Origin: Lucinisca nassula
Lineage: Eukaryota > Mollusca > Bivalvia > Lucinida > Lucinidae
Direction of reading: 5' to 3'
DNA: 64,000 bases
NCBI GenBank assembly: GCA_963580285.1
Contig: OY757010.1
Location: forward strand, 67,602,406-67,666,405
Shown here: positions 34,491 to 47,029 of the stretch, one piece after another
Layout of the letters: every line of letters starts with the position of its first letter
Numbering within the stretch: the stretch's first letter is position 1
Notes under the pieces: model-generated
Databases searched by the model: none
Told to the model about the DNA's origin: nothing
The model's input: only the letters and a program-made list of their open reading frames with translations
Translations under genes and position numbers: made by a program

Positions 34491-34861
34491 TAATGAAAAT
34501 TCACCAAGAATCAGCAGATCTAGCGTTTATAATGACATTATTTATCGTCTGTAAGATTTACATGTTTTTTTTTATTACTTCAGGTCGGGTTTCAAATAAA
34601 AGTTGCCACTTATTCAGCCTCAATTACAACAGCGCAAACGGCAAGTTAGCAATCGGTCTTCTCCCAGACGTACTTTTGATGTTGTTTGAGACGAATATCA
34701 AATACGTGCCGAAAGCTTTGTTGCACCGTTATGAACTTTCCATCACGTGCTTCTGAACCGGTATTTTAGATGATTGACACACGTCTTTGGACGTTTTAAG
34801 CGGGGGCGGGATAATCGCGCTGTCAGTTAATGTTACAATCGATTTTAATACTGCTCAAAAG

Positions 34862-35175
34862 AAGATTGTGGATACTCGTTAAAACCTCGAAGCGGTTCTA
34901 ACCAGCAGTACCCACAATCTATAGTCTGCTCAAAACAGAGATTGTGGATACTCGTTAAAACCTCTAGGTGGCGACATGGCTTGAGATGTCACTTCATCTC
35001 AATGTTGGGTAAAAGTCCCACAAAATTGGAAACAACGTCTCCAAAATGACCTATACAGTGTTGACGGGGACGCCAAACCTCAAATCAAACAAAATACACA
35101 AAACCTCGAGGCGGTTCTGACCAGCAGTACCCACAAGCGAATATATATTCATCTCAAAACAGATTGTGGATACTC
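34862..35175. repeat. Hairpin cluster (GATTGTGGATACTCGTT family) with S3 inserted
   Basis: Three short units pairing GATTGTGGATACTCG with CAGTACCCACAATCT. An S3 3' part lies at 34970-35090 (+). Confidence 0.65.
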
Positions 35176-35275
35176 GTTTAAACCTCGAGGCTGTAGCAGA
35201 AACAAGAATGAACAATGGATGAACCCCTGTATATACATGTATTAAAGTGGTCGAACCGGCACTCGACATTGAATC

Positions 35276-35580
35276 AAGCGTGGTAGCTCAATGGTATAGT
35301 GCACCTGCCTGTGATGCTAGAGGCCCCCGGTTTGATTCCCGGCAGCGGTAATAAAACTGCGGTGTCCGAACATGCTCCGGGTGAATGCCACAAAGTGCAC
35401 CGTCCTCCGCATCGGGACGTTAACTGGGAGGCCCATTCTGTGCAGGTTAAAGATTTCATCGGTATTACATGATTACTGTGTATGTTTTCATCCTGCAGAC
35501 CTGGATCGGCAATGACAAATCACACTCGAATTGAAAACGCTCCAATGTTGATTCGACCGATATAGATAGAAATAGTAGAA
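35276..35580 (+). mobile_element. tRNA-derived SINE, type 3
   Basis: Head GCGTGGTAGCTCAATGG and a box B-like GGTTTGATTCC, then the body shared with 22936-23285 and a GATA-like tail. Confidence 0.82.
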
Positions 35581-35584
35581 AGAA

Positions 35585-36228
35585 TGAATTGGAGAGGGGC
35601 AAATTCTTTCCTTTAAGAAAAGAAAATAAATAAATAAAAATATCAGAAAATAAATAAATAAAAAAAAATATTTGTCACTTAATTGCTCGACTCGACGGTT
35701 ACTGATTTTTGCGTGCCCCCCAGGAGACCTGTTGGGTCCACACTTTTAAATTTTGAAATCTTCCTGCACAACTTCATTTTCATATCTGTCTAGTGGTTAC
35801 TGAGAACTTATCGGGACAAAAAATGGGCGGAAAAAGAGAGAAACTCAGAAAAACTAATGTCTCGTTTTGGAGACTTACCCTTATCCTGCTGAATAATTTA
35901 ATTTAGCCACACCCATTGTTGGCTATCAAAGCATCATGCAGCCCATGTATTTCTTCAAGCCCAGATGGGCGGGGGCCGCAACACTGTATAGGTCATTTTG
36001 GAGACGTCACTTCCAATTTCGTGGGACTTTTACCAGACATTGAGACGAAATGACATCTCAAGCCCTGTCGCCCAATGAAACCTATAGGGTTTATATACAT
36101 GGACGGTCTGACTCGCAACCCATTTCCTAGGCAGGCTCAGAACCTCTAAGCTGTTTACCAGTACTCGTGTTCGGTCAGCTCTGCGTGGAAACATCATGCA
36201 GCCCAGTCTATTTTTGCAAGCCATGATG
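35585..36228 (-). repeat. Duplicated block 1 (unique-like sequence plus S3)
   Basis: 35585-35925 matches 37855-38215 (TTTGTCACTTAATTGCTCGA and TTATCCTGCTGAAT); both are followed by an antisense S3 copy (here 35930-36228). Confidence 0.78.
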
Positions 36229-36404
36229 GGCGGGGCTATTCACAGAAACAGTAGGAAGTTCCAACTTTGAGCGGTAGGGGTCAAAATTAAAAAGGTGTGT
36301 TTGTATGGTTCGTATCAACTACGAGACTATGAAGATGTAATCACAACTTTATTGAGCATCAATGATGGGAAATGCCGGATCCGGCGTATTTTTTACGCCA
36401 GTTT

Positions 36405-36695
36405 TGTTTGTTTGATTTGAAGTTTAACGTCCCCGTCAACACTGTAAAGGTCATTTTTGAGACGTTGCTCCCAATTTTGTGGGACTTTTACCCGACATTA
36501 AGATGAAATGACATCTCAAGCCCTGTCGCCCAATGAAACCAACAGGGTTTATTAGCATGGACGGTCCGCCTCGCACCGCGGTTCCTGGACAGACTTAGAT
36601 CCTCAAAGCCGTTTACCAGTACTAGTGTGCGGGCCGGATTCAGCTCTGCGTGGAAGCATCGTGCAGCCCATATATTTCTTCAAGCCCCTATGGGC
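36405..36695 (-). mobile_element. SINE-like repeat S3, near full length
   Basis: Antisense copy from GTTTGATTTGAAGTTTAACG to GCAGCCCATATATTTC. Confidence 0.82.
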
Positions 36696-36699
36696 ATTT

Positions 36700-37390
36700 T
36701 TTACCCCAGATTTTGTGTAAAGTTTCCAGTCGTGGCCAGTATTTTTTTCTCCTGTCGCGTTCGTCTTTGTAAATGACAGCGAGTGCTCAATTGATTAAAG
36801 GATTTAACAGTCTCAGGTCTGTAGGCTGGTGGGTATTGCCTATCGCGACTGCGGAAAAAAATGACAGGTCCATCTTGCGACACTCGGGTGTGCTGTGACA
36901 AATCAAGCATGTGGCTGATTAACACGTATTGAATGTTTTGCTTCCCGGATTTTTGTACACACACTTGGATTATCGGTAATTTGATTGTTGAGAAAATGTC
37001 GGGGTATAATTAAAGAAAGCGCTCATTACCTATATTTTGATTAAAAAAAAAAAAAAAACAGAATCGTCGATATTGCGATTCCCTATGTAACACCATTATC
37101 CATACCATCAACAAATAACAAAATGCGTTAAACTGTCAAATAAATCAATTTTTGGCTATTAAACTTTAAAAAAAGAATAACCAAAATAATCATAACTGAA
37201 GTTTATTTTATCAGATGCATTAGTTTGAATTTTAAAAATTGATTCGAAAATAAACATTTTTTATGTGGAAGTTCGCCATTGCGACTGACCGGAGAAATGA
37301 CCCGAATTACATATGGTTCAAGCCCCAAAGTCTTTCGGATCCTTACGCGACACATGTTCATGGTGCTGCCTGACACAACAGCCTATAATA
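36700..37390. other. Non-coding spacer
   Basis: No gene recognised. The minus strand has an 87-codon frame (36701-36964) without a known domain. Confidence 0.4.
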
Positions 37391-37394
37391 CTGG

Positions 37395-37525
37395 CGCTTC
37401 AGATGTCTGTAAACTTTAGCCATAAACTCCCAAAGCCTGCCCTGGCGAGTCGGACATGCAACGCTTCAGATGTCTGTTAACTTTAGCCATAAACTCCCAA
37501 AGCCTGCCCTGGCGAGTCGGACCAT
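37395..37525 (+). repeat. 67-bp direct tandem duplication
   Basis: Two near-identical units starting CGCTTCAGATGTCTGT at 37395 and 37462. Confidence 0.85.
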
Positions 37526-37551
37526 CCGAGCATATAAACCATATCGGTTTA

Positions 37552-37685
37552 ACTGGGCGGCAGGGATTGAAATGTCATTTTATCTAAACGTCGGGTAAAA
37601 TTTCACACAAAACTGGAAGTAATGTCTCCAAAATGACCTAAATAATGTTTATAGGGATGTTTAACCTCAAATCAAGTAAACAAAC
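37552..37685 (+). mobile_element. SINE-like repeat S3 (3' part)
   Basis: GGGCGGCAGGGATTGAAATG to CAAATCAAGTAAACAAAC. Confidence 0.72.
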
Positions 37686-37854
37686 AATCTAACAGAAAAG
37701 CAAAACTATTGGTCAATTAAAGTCCGTTATTGGTCACATGAAATCTGATGGGAATGACTTGGCAGATGTTCCACATTTTTCAAAAGGGGGCAACTTTCGG
37801 AACTTCCTGTTTGCTTTTCTATAAGCTTTGTCCCACGAAAAAGGGGTCTACTCT

Positions 37855-38640
37855 TAAAGGAAAGAATTTGCTCCTTAGGAGCAAATTCTTTCGTTTAGAG
37901 TTGACCCTCATTGACATGGGAGACTAAAATACGCTTGAAAGAGTTGCCTCCCCTGAAGGTGTATGCATTCCACTGAAAGTCTGAAAAAATATATTTGTCA
38001 CTTAATTGCTCGACTCGACGATTAGTAAAATATTTGGGCGGATTTTTGCGTGTTTTTTTCGTGATTTTATGGGCCCACCCTTTTAAATTTTGAAACCTTC
38101 CTCACAACTGGACAAAAAATGGGCGGGAAAAAGAAACCCAGAAAACCCAATAAGTCTTAACCCTTATCCTGCTGAATATATACATTTAGCCTCAGCCATT
38201 GCCGACTGTCAAACATGAAAATTTCTTAACATTATTCACAAGCTGCATGGCAAACAGTGTAGGACCTCATCTCTGTTTGCAAAAGTAGGAGTTGTTATGG
38301 GTTAAATATACACTAAAGCCACTTTATAACTGAGCCTCCTGTTGTGCCCATTTCTGTTTGTTTGTTTGATTTGAGGTTTAACGTCACCTTCAACACTGTA
38401 TAGGTCATTTTGGAGACGTTGCTTCCAATTTTGTGGGACTTTTACCCGGCATTGAGATGAAATGACATCTCAAGCCCTGTCACCCAATGAAACCAATAGG
38501 GTTTATAAGTATGGGCGGGCTGCCTCGCATCGCTTTGTATGGGCAGGCTTAGATCCTCTAAGCGCTTTACCAGTACTCGTGTAGTCTGCGTGGTAGCCTC
38601 GTGCAGCCCATCTTTATCTTGAAGCCCCGATGGGTGGGGG
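37855..38640 (-). repeat. Duplicated block 2 (unique-like sequence plus S3)
   Basis: Second copy of the 35585-36228 block. The S3 part is 38350-38640, after an extra about 130 bp. Confidence 0.78.
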
Positions 38641-39000
38641 CCGACCATTTCTGTATGCATTGGAATTGCACAAGGAGGGTAAATTACAAGGATTCGTGTC
38701 AAAAATACATTGTGTATAAAGAAGTTGTTTTGTGAAAGCAAAATGTAGGACAAAGGGTTAATTCTTTCATGGAGGTTTAAAATATTAGGCAATAGTAATT
38801 ATATATCAGTTCTCAACAAGCTGTTGTATGATAAGCACTAAATCAAGGCGAGATGCAAAGGACTAAACTCAACCATTATAGATAAAGGTATGCACATGTA
38901 TGTAATCAGACCGGACAGTCGTCGGCAGTCGCGAGCGGACGACAAAGGCGACCAGCGGAAAGGGGAAGCGTTCCCGACTGCCACCGAGTGTAGGCTGGGA

Positions 39001-39234
39001 TTTTATTTTATTTTTATTTTTTTGGTTTTACGGCCCTCTCAAGATTATTTCACTCATATCGAGCCGATCGTTAATCAAAGGTGGGCGAAAACCGGAGTAC
39101 CCGGAGAAAAACCACCTGACCTTCCGTTGCAGAACTTGGCGTCTCACATGTGACCCGAGCGAGGCTCGAACCACAGCTGTGAGAGACCTAATGATCCAGA
39201 GTCAGCGCTCTTAACCACTAGGCCACGGAGGCCC
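39001..39234 (-). mobile_element. tRNA-derived SINE, type 1
   Basis: Flanked by a 13-bp duplication GTGTAGGCTGGGA at 38988-39000 and 39235-39247. Confidence 0.93.
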
Positions 39235-39302
39235 GTGTAGGCTGGGAAAATAGTCCCGGACTGAGATCCAAACTTTCGTTCAAGCCCTAAATTCCACTTT
39301 CT

Positions 39303-39371
39303 TTGTAAACAGTGTAGACCCCGATCAGACGGTGCGTTCTGTGGCACCTGATCTGAGTCTCCATTGCTTGC
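39303..39371. repeat. Palindromic element (CAAACAGTG family)
   Basis: GTAAACAGTGTAGACC..CGATCAGAC..TGATCTGAGTCT palindrome. Confidence 0.7.
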
Positions 39372-39667
39372 CAAGCCTCTCACAGCGAACATTCTCTACT
39401 GAAATCATGTACGCTAATTGGTGATTGATTTTTTACATGACCTGTGGCGTCTTGCAGTAGATTTTTGACAATCGCTTAGCTCCGCCCTCTCCTGTGGGTT
39501 AACCGGTATTGGATGGTGATGTTAAGTATTGATTACGGTCAGTTTGACATTCTTGTCTCTTGATACACCTATTCTGGTGTAGCGTGTCAGTGTTTTTTGA
39601 CGTATCTGCTCTTTAATGAACCGACGGGACATGACGTATTGCTAACTTGCTGGGTGCGCGGTTGTAA

Positions 39668-40470
39668 TAACTGCAATGTCATATGGGGTAATTCATCAAA
39701 CTATAATATTTCTAATATAACAAAATTACAGAAACGCGCTTTCAAATTTATCTTAGGATATGAATATGTAGATAATGAATCTGCTAAATCACGCTTAAAA
39801 GTTATGTCAATTGAGCAAAATATATTCTTGAACAAGGCAAAAATGATGTTTAAACTTGTTAACCATTTAGCTCCGAACTATTTGTGTGAGCTTTTCCAGA
39901 AAAGAGAATTAAACCCTTTAAATATGACGCTCAGATCTAGCTCAAGTCAAGTTTTCATTGTTGCAAAACCAAATTTAGCCAAATTCGAGGAAAGCATTTC
40001 GTATTCAGGGCCAATTATTTGAAATAGTATTCCATATGAGATAACACATAGTGATACACTGGTCTCATTCTCAGATAGATTAATTTCCTGGATGACTAAC
40101 ACCCAGATATTGAAACGTATGCCTTCATCGCCGTATTTCATCACCGTATAAATTTCATTTCACTTTTTTTTTTCTCACACTTCTCCATACATTATTTAAT
40201 TGTAAAGAAATCTCATCACATTTGTAAATACTCATTTATAGTTTGTCGATGTTTTAACTAGATGGCCTCTTGGAAGATTGGTAATTGTACCAAACGAGCC
40301 ACCCTCTTTAAAAAAAGAAATTACTTACTTACTTACCTACTTTCTTAAATAATGAAAATTCACCAAAAATCAGCAGACCTAGCGTTTATAATCACTTTAT
40401 TTATCGTCCGTAAGATTTACATATTTTTTATTACTTCAGGTCGGGGTTCAGATAATAGTTGCCACTTATT
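39668..40470 (+). mobile_element. Third copy of the LINE 3' end and spacer unit
   Basis: C-terminal ORF2 segment (39668-40020; one stop after SYSGPII), 3' UTR, (CTTA)n tail near 40320-40345 and the spacer (40350-40470). Confidence 0.86.
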
Positions 40471-40506
40471 TGGGAAACAGCTATTAACCGAATTAACGTG
40501 CATCCC

Positions 40507-40533
40507 CCTTCCCCCCCCCCCCCCCCCCCCCCG
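40507..40533 (+). repeat. Poly-C tract
   Basis: Nearly pure C run. Confidence 0.9.
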
Positions 40534-40539
40534 CCCGCG

Positions 40540-40715
40540 GTATATTGGGCTGAGTGGTGCTTTCAATGGAGTAGATACCGACCGCACCGCATGAGTACTG
40601 GTTAATCATTTATAAGGCCTTACTTAGTCTGCTCAGGTAAAGTGGTGCGAGTCGGCTTGATATGTCAATTCACCTCTTCGGCGGATAAAAATCCCACGAA
40701 GTTGGAAGCAACGCA
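40540..40715 (+). mobile_element. SINE-like repeat S3, degraded
   Basis: Begins TATTGGGCTGAGTGGTGC and includes GAGTACTGGTTAA and AAATCCCACGAAGTTGGAAG. Confidence 0.6.
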
Positions 40716-40859
40716 GATACGCAGGCTGATCGGAGTCTTCACTGGGAGCAGATGCTCCAAGATACACATTACGAAAAAACGCCTAGCAAATACAGTGTAA
40801 ATTTTATCGCCGAAAAAACGAAAATTTTAAGATGAAAAATTGTGATATTTCTGCTCAAA

Positions 40860-41130
40860 ATATAGATTGTGGGTACACGTTAGAACCAACTCGATGAGGC
40901 AAATATATATTGTGGGTACACGTTAGAACCGCCGGAGGCGGTTTTTTCTTGTTTCTGCTCTAAAATATAGTTTGTGGGTACTCGTTAGAACCGCCTCATC
41001 GAGGCGGTTCTAACGAGTACCCACAAACTATATTTTACAGCAGAAACAAGAAAAATAAGGTTTTCCCCTGTAAAGCCCACTTTTACCATATAAAAGTGGG
41101 GTTCAAGGGGGTCAAAATTATATAGGCGTG
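40860..41130. mobile_element. Foldback element with GAACCGCCTC hairpin
   Basis: Near-perfect palindrome around AGAACCGCCTCATCGAGGCG (about 40963-41045), arms extending into ATATAGTTTGTGGGTACTCG. Part of the downstream flank recurs at 58816-58930. Confidence 0.75.
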
Positions 41131-41176
41131 TTTTCGTGATGGCCTCGATTCGAGTTGTTTGTATGGTATTTATTAT

Positions 41177-41564
41177 AGTCAACCCTCTTTATCCCGACAT
41201 TCGTTATAACAGCAAAACTCGTTATACCGCAATTTCAATGGAATATAGTCTTAGTTCAAGGCTTAGCCTGAGTTCCAGGCGGCGTGGGCTTTCCTCGGGT
41301 TGGAAACGCCCAAATTGAATCCATAGTCATGAAAGATTCTTGTTATCGAATACTCCAAGAAACAAATGTTATAGATATTTGTTAGAATCGCCTCACCGAG
41401 GCGATTCTAACAAATGTCTTTAACATTTGTTTCTTGGAGTAATGATGGGGAAAAGGCCTTGTATTTTCTATCATTCTCCTAACTGGGATACTTTATAACG
41501 GTGAAATCTTTATACCGACACACTTATAGGGAACAAATGCTGTCATTATAACGAGGGTTCTCTG
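41177..41564. mobile_element. pogo-like MITE
   Basis: Ends AGTCAACCCTC (left) and GAGGGTTCTCTG (right), TA at the right flank. Central long hairpin 41349-41443 (ACTCCAAGAAACAAATG with its complement). Confidence 0.68.
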
Positions 41565-41795
41565 TATATAAGTTCACTCAAATTGTCTAGGGTCCCAAAA
41601 ATCGGACAATTAAAAACTGTTTTGTCACAGAACATGGCGTCTGAACTGGATTGATGTACAAAGAAAAACTTTGAAAAAACAAAAAAACAAACTAATAACA
41701 GAAAATAGATAGCGCATTCAAATTGCAAAAAAGATGAGGAGGTCGCAGGTTTGATCCTCCTGCAACATTCGTTGATAGAAACTGATCATTAAAAA

Positions 41796-42007
41796 CAGTG
41801 AAATTCCGCTATTAATACCACCTCTAATTAAGACTCATTCTGCTTTAAAAAGAATATATAGAAGGATGTTCTTACTCTTTCATGGTTTTTTTTTCTTCAG
41901 CACACAATGTTCTCTGGTCGTGGACCATCTTTGGGGCTGTTCAAAAGTGGTCTTAGAGACCACTTTTGAACAGCCCCAATGGTGGTCCTAATATAGAAAT
42001 TTTGCTG
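41796..42007. mobile_element. MITE, second copy of 13813-14011
   Basis: CAGTGAAATTCC end and the inner palindrome AGTGGTCTTAGAGACCACTT. Confidence 0.7.
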
Positions 42008-42096
42008 CCTTGTCCATGTTTTTCCCCCACTTTCGCTGATTGCAAGATTTGTACGTTTCTGACAAAAGAATAAACATCTTGTGTATAGAATAGAAG

Positions 42097-42325
42097 TGTT
42101 TGTTTGTTTGATTCTGTGTTTAACGTCCCCGTCACGTTGGACACGTTGCGTCCAGTTTTGTGAGACTTTACCCGAAAATGAGACGAAATGACATCCCAAG
42201 CCATGCCGCCCAATGAAACCAAAAGGGTCGGAGTCTAACTGCTGGTTTTCTTTTGCTCCAGCATTTCAGTGGCTTCTTGCTGTCGAGTCATCACCGATGT
42301 TTCATCTCTGTGGTTGTTTTATCAT
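42097..42325. mobile_element. S3 fragment (minus) joined to a Naiad PLTR fragment (plus)
   Basis: S3 at about 42097-42230, antisense; PLTR at about 42231-42325 (GGAGTCTAACTGCTGG to CTCTGTGGTTG), sense. Confidence 0.72.
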
Positions 42326-42517
42326 TGGGTCAATCGGTTTACGATCGATCCAAGTTTACTAAATGGCCAAACGGAATTCATGCAGTTGTCCACGTGACCA
42401 TCACTGATTTGGGAAAACCAATATTATGTTTTATTAATAGAACTTGAAACGTTGCGCTATTTTTATCGATGCAACAAGAGCTATCTATAGAGTCTTGACG
42501 GGAATCGTGTGCTGGAT

Positions 42518-42596
42518 ATTACCCAGATCAGACGCCGCGGAATGTGGCGTCTGATCAGCAGGATGCACAGGAACTTCACTGTTTGCTTAAATAGTG
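42518..42596. repeat. Palindromic element (CAAACAGTG family)
   Basis: Core GATCAGACGCC..GGCGTCTGATC, end CACTGTTTGC. Confidence 0.72.
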
Positions 42597-42789
42597 GCAT
42601 TAGAGGGTTAAACGAAATAGTATAAGAATGCCAGGATGCTCACGTAATGAAAGAAAAAACAACATCTTAATCCAGGCCACGATGTCACGTGACGTCTTTC
42701 GGAACATTCTATTTATAAAACTATTACACAAATGTATGCCAGGTCGAGTAAAAATAGACTTTTCGCACTCCTGCTAAGAACTTAATTTT

Positions 42790-42794
42790 TTTTT

Positions 42795-42857
<63 letters not shown>

Positions 42858-43131
42858 TCGGGTTTAACGTCGACAGGGAGCTCAATGCTCACGTTTATAG
42901 TGCTGCCTCACTGAAGTATCATGTCCCAGACACATTACATGATACATCACCCAGTCACATTATCATGACACTGGATCGACCAGTCCTAGCTCTACCCCGT
43001 AAATCTGAGTGCCAAGCGAGGAGCAGCTAGTACCATTTTTAACGACTTTGGTATGTCGCGGCCCGGGATCGAACCCGAGACCTCCCGTTCCCCGGAGCGG
43101 ACACTCTACCAACTGAGCTATAGGGGCCGGT
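42790..43131 (-). mobile_element. tRNA-derived SINE, type 4, with (CA)n tail
   Basis: On minus: CCGGCCCC..TAGCTCAG, box B GGTTCGATCC, then a body and a long GT/CA tail (42800-42854). Flanked by AGAACTTAATTTT at 42777-42789 and 43132-43144. Compared with 56188-56522 it lacks about 60 bp near its 3' end. Confidence 0.93.
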
Positions 43132-43499
43132 AGAACTTAATTTTAGAACCCTGAAATGTTTAAGTGCAAAAATGAGTAGGCCAGACTTTATTGGTTGTAC
43201 TGTTATCAAACATACAGCGTAGACCAAGATCGGATATAGAGTACATTGCTTCTGATAAGGTCGGCACTGTTCGCCATATGTATGGAACAACAGTTTTGAA
43301 CATGATTCAGGGCCGTACGCAGACTCTGGAAAGGGGCGGATTCAGGATGCGAATTTCAGATATTTTGCCGAGGGTGAAAAACTGTATGAATCTGAAATAA
43401 TTTCCAAAAGATTGGAGAGGGCTGTGTTTGCACCCTCCACACTCTGTTGAACAAAATCCAAGTACTACCCTAAGACGTCGGAGCGCAGCGTAAGAAGAA

Positions 43500-43732
43500 A
43501 ATGCTGGACTGTGCTCGTTTGTTTGATTTAAGGTTTAACGTCCCCGTCAACACTGTATAGGTCATTTGGAGACGTTACTTCCATTGTTACGGGACTTTCA
43601 GCTCATCTATTTATTCTAGCCCAGATGGACGGGGGCGAGTGGACTGTGCTCGTACACTTGTGCATTGGCAAACAGAATCTACATAATCAGACGCCACATA
43701 ACGCGATGTCTGATCAGCTCTACTGTGTTTGC
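43500..43732 (-). mobile_element. S3 fragment and adjacent CAAACAGTG palindrome
   Basis: S3 3' part 43500-43640, internally deleted; palindrome 43667-43732. Confidence 0.65.
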
Positions 43733-43824
43733 TTAAAGTTAAACGAACAGTTCGATTCTCAGCTCAGGACTATTTATCCAACCTACACTCAGAGACGATC
43801 GACCCACCAGTACTCTCTATGCTT

Positions 43825-44183
43825 TGATTCGTGTTCTCGGAGATGTTGCACTGATGAGTTATGAGGCATTAATGCTGACTGAACAAATTATTTGTCTTAA
43901 TCGCGACGGAAGTAAAGGCGAGGATTGCAGCTGCGTAAAATCGATTTAGGTCTCACAGTGGGCCGTTCAAAGGCGGCGCTTCTGTCGGGGTTTATTTTTG
44001 TTATGGTTTGTCTTTTGAGTGTGTGTATCGCTTATATTGTTTTGTTTTGGATAGCCAATTGGCCATTTTGCGGGAAAGTAACTGTCCTTTTGGCTTTCCT
44101 CTATTGATGTTTCCATTAGGGTCTAGTTATTTCATATGTGTGTTAATAGTATCGATTCTTGATCATTGCCTTCACTTCTATTT
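43825..44183 (+). mobile_element. Naiad PLTR
   Basis: TTCTCGGAGATGTTGCACTG to GATCATTGCCTTCACTTCTA, directly abutting the next element. Confidence 0.82.
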
Positions 44184-44299
44184 TTAGCTCAGCAGAGCCG
44201 AAGTCTCCGGGGGAGCTTAAGGGATAGGCAGTTGTCCGTCGTCGTCTGCGACGTCTAGCGTCAACACTTTCAAACGACATCTCCTCTGAAGCCACTGGG

Positions 44300-46990
44300 C
44301 CGATTCAGCCCAAATTTCATATGTAGCATCCTTGGGCTAATATATTGAAAGTTTGTGTTTTTAATGAAAATCGGCTCATTAGTTTGGTTGCTATGTAAAC
44401 ATATAGCCCCCATAGACTTAAAATGGGAAAAAATATAAAATCTTCTTCTCTGAAACCACATGACCCAGAGCTTAGATATTTAGTATGTAGTAACTTCAAG
44501 TGGTCCACTATATAAATCCTGACAATTATGCCCCTGGGGTCTAATTTGGCCACGCCCCGGAGCTCCGTAGCTTCCATAGACTTATAATGGGGGAAAAAGC
44601 TTCAAAACTATTCTTCTCCGAAACCATAAAGCCCATAGCTTAGATATTTACCATGTAGTAGCGTGAATTGTTCACCTACATAAATCCTGCCAACCATGCC
44701 TCTGGTCTTGTTTCTTATGATAAGACCCATTCAGTGACACCAACCTGGGGGGTCTCCTGGGATGTACTTGGGCCATGTCCCACCCTCCTCCACTTCATAA
44801 AAGGCCCAATATCTCGGAAACCGTTCAGATCCCCACCCCTAAACCATATATATTCTTGTTCCTTATGATAAGACGCATTCAGTGATTCCAGCCTATATAA
44901 ATTTTGCCAATCATGCCCCTGGGGTCTAAATTGGCCGCGCCCCGGTGCTCCTTAGCCTCGATAGACTTATAATGGGGAAAAAGCTTCAAAAATCTTCTTC
45001 TCCGAAACAATGAAGCCCATCGTTAAGATATTTAGTATGTAGTAAGGAAATATGGCTACCTATATAAATCCTGCCAATCGTGCCCCTGGGGTCAGAATTG
45101 GCCACGCCCCGGTGCTCTTAAGCTCACATAGACTTACAATAGGAAAAACTTAGAAAATCTTCTTCTCTGAAACCACAAGGTCCAGAGCTTAGTTATTCAG
45201 TATGTAGCAACGTCGAGTGGTCCCCCACATAAATCCTGCCAATCATGAACCTTGGATCTAAACTGGTCACGCCCCAGGGCTCCTTAGCTTCCATAGACTT
45301 ATAATGGGGGAAAAAGCTTCAAAAATCTTTTTTTTTCAAACCATAAAGCCCATAGCTAAGATATTTAGTATATAGCTACGTAAAATGGTCACCTGCATAA
45401 ATCTTGCCAATCATGCCCCTGAGGTCAGAATTGACCATGCCCCGGGGCTCATAAGCTCGCATAGACTTACAATGAGAAAAACTTAGAAAATCTTCTTCTA
45501 TGAAACCACAAGGTCCAGAGCTTAGATATTAAGTATGTAGCAATGTCGAGTGGTCCCCTACAAAAGTCCTGCCAATCATGCCCCTTGGATCTAAATTGGC
45601 CTCCTTAGCTTCCATAGATTTATAATGGGGAAAAAAGCTTCAAAAATCTTTTTATCCGAAACCATCAAGCCCATAGCTAATTAGATATTTAGTATGTAGC
45701 TAGGTAAAATGGTCAATCATAAATCCTGCCAATCATGCCCCTAGGGTCAGAATTGGCCACGCCCCGGAATTCATGGGAAAAACTTAGAAAATCTTCTTCT
45801 TTAAATCCACAAGGCCCAGGGCTTAGATATTCAGTTTGTAGCAACATTAAGTAGTTCCCTACATAAATCCTGCCTATCATGCCCCTGGGGTCTAAATTGG
45901 CCACGCCCCGGGGCTCCTTAGCTTCAAAGACTTATAATGGGGAAAAAGCTTTAAAAATCTCCGAAACCATAAAGCCCATAGCTAAGATATTTAGTATGTA
46001 GCAACGTACAGTTGAACTTCGATGACTCGAACACCGATGGCTCATTTACCATGGCTGAGTCGAATCCGTTCTCGAGCCCGAAGGAAATCTTCAACATAAG
46101 TAATAGTGGGGGACAATTTAGGAGATTTTAGTCTTTTATCTGGCAAATGTATGCTGTGTGTACTCATAAGAATTGCCTCCATGAGGCGATTCTAATGAGC
46201 ACACACAGCTAACATTTTCATTATAAAACACCAAAAAGATTTTTAAAAGCATCATGCCTCCTAACAACAACTCTCAGTGGCTCGAACTACCTCTGTCTCG
46301 AACAGATTTTCGAGGTCCCAAAGGTGTTCGAGCCATTGAAAGTCGACTGCAATATGGCCACCTACATAAATCCTGCCAATCATACCCCTTGAGTCAGAAT
46401 TGGCCACGCCCCGGAGGTCATACGCTCGCATAGACTTACAATGGGAAAAACATAGAAAATCTTCTTCTCTGAAACCGCAAGGCTCAGAGCTTAGCTATTC
46501 GGTATATAGCAACGTCGAGTAGTCCCCTACATAAATCCTGCCAACCATGCCCCTTGGGTCCAAATTGGCCATGCCCTGGGACTCATAATCTTCCATAGAC
46601 TTACAAAGGGAAAAAACTTAAAAATCTTCTACTCTGAAACCACAAAGCCCAGAGCTTAGATATTTTGTACGTAGCAACATCAAGTGGTCCCTTACATAAA
46701 TCCAGCCAATCATGCCCCTGGGGTTCCAAATTGGCCACGCCCCGGGGCTCCTTAGCTTTCATAGACTTATAATGGAAAAACAGCTTCAAAAATCTTCTCC
46801 GAAACCATAAAGCCCATAGGTAAGATATTCAGTATGTAGCAATGTAGTATGGTCACCTATATAAATCCTGCCAACCATGCCCCTGGACACGCCCCGGGGC
46901 TCATAAGCTCCCATAGACTTACAGTGGAAAAACTGGAAAAATCTTCTCCTCTGAAACAACAAGGCCCAAAGCTTAGATATTTGGCCACGC
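44300..46990 (-). repeat. Tandem array B, about 166-bp unit
   Basis: Repeats of CATAGACTTATAATGGGG..CTGAAACCACAAGGCCC..TAGTATGTAGCAAC..AAATCCTGCCAATCATGCCC. At least 12 diverged units with starts about 166 bp apart; one array-A unit sits at about 44700-44890. Confidence 0.88.
46009..46349. mobile_element. pogo/Tigger-like MITE inside array B
   Basis: Terminal inverted repeats CAGTTGAACTTCGATGACTC and, inverted, CAGTCGACTTTCAATGGCTC. TA on the left and CA on the right as a degenerate TA duplication. Inner hairpin around GAATCGCCTC-type sequence. Confidence 0.8.
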
Positions 46991-47029
46991 ATCCGGGCTC
47001 CTTAGCTCCGATAGACTTATAATGAAACT

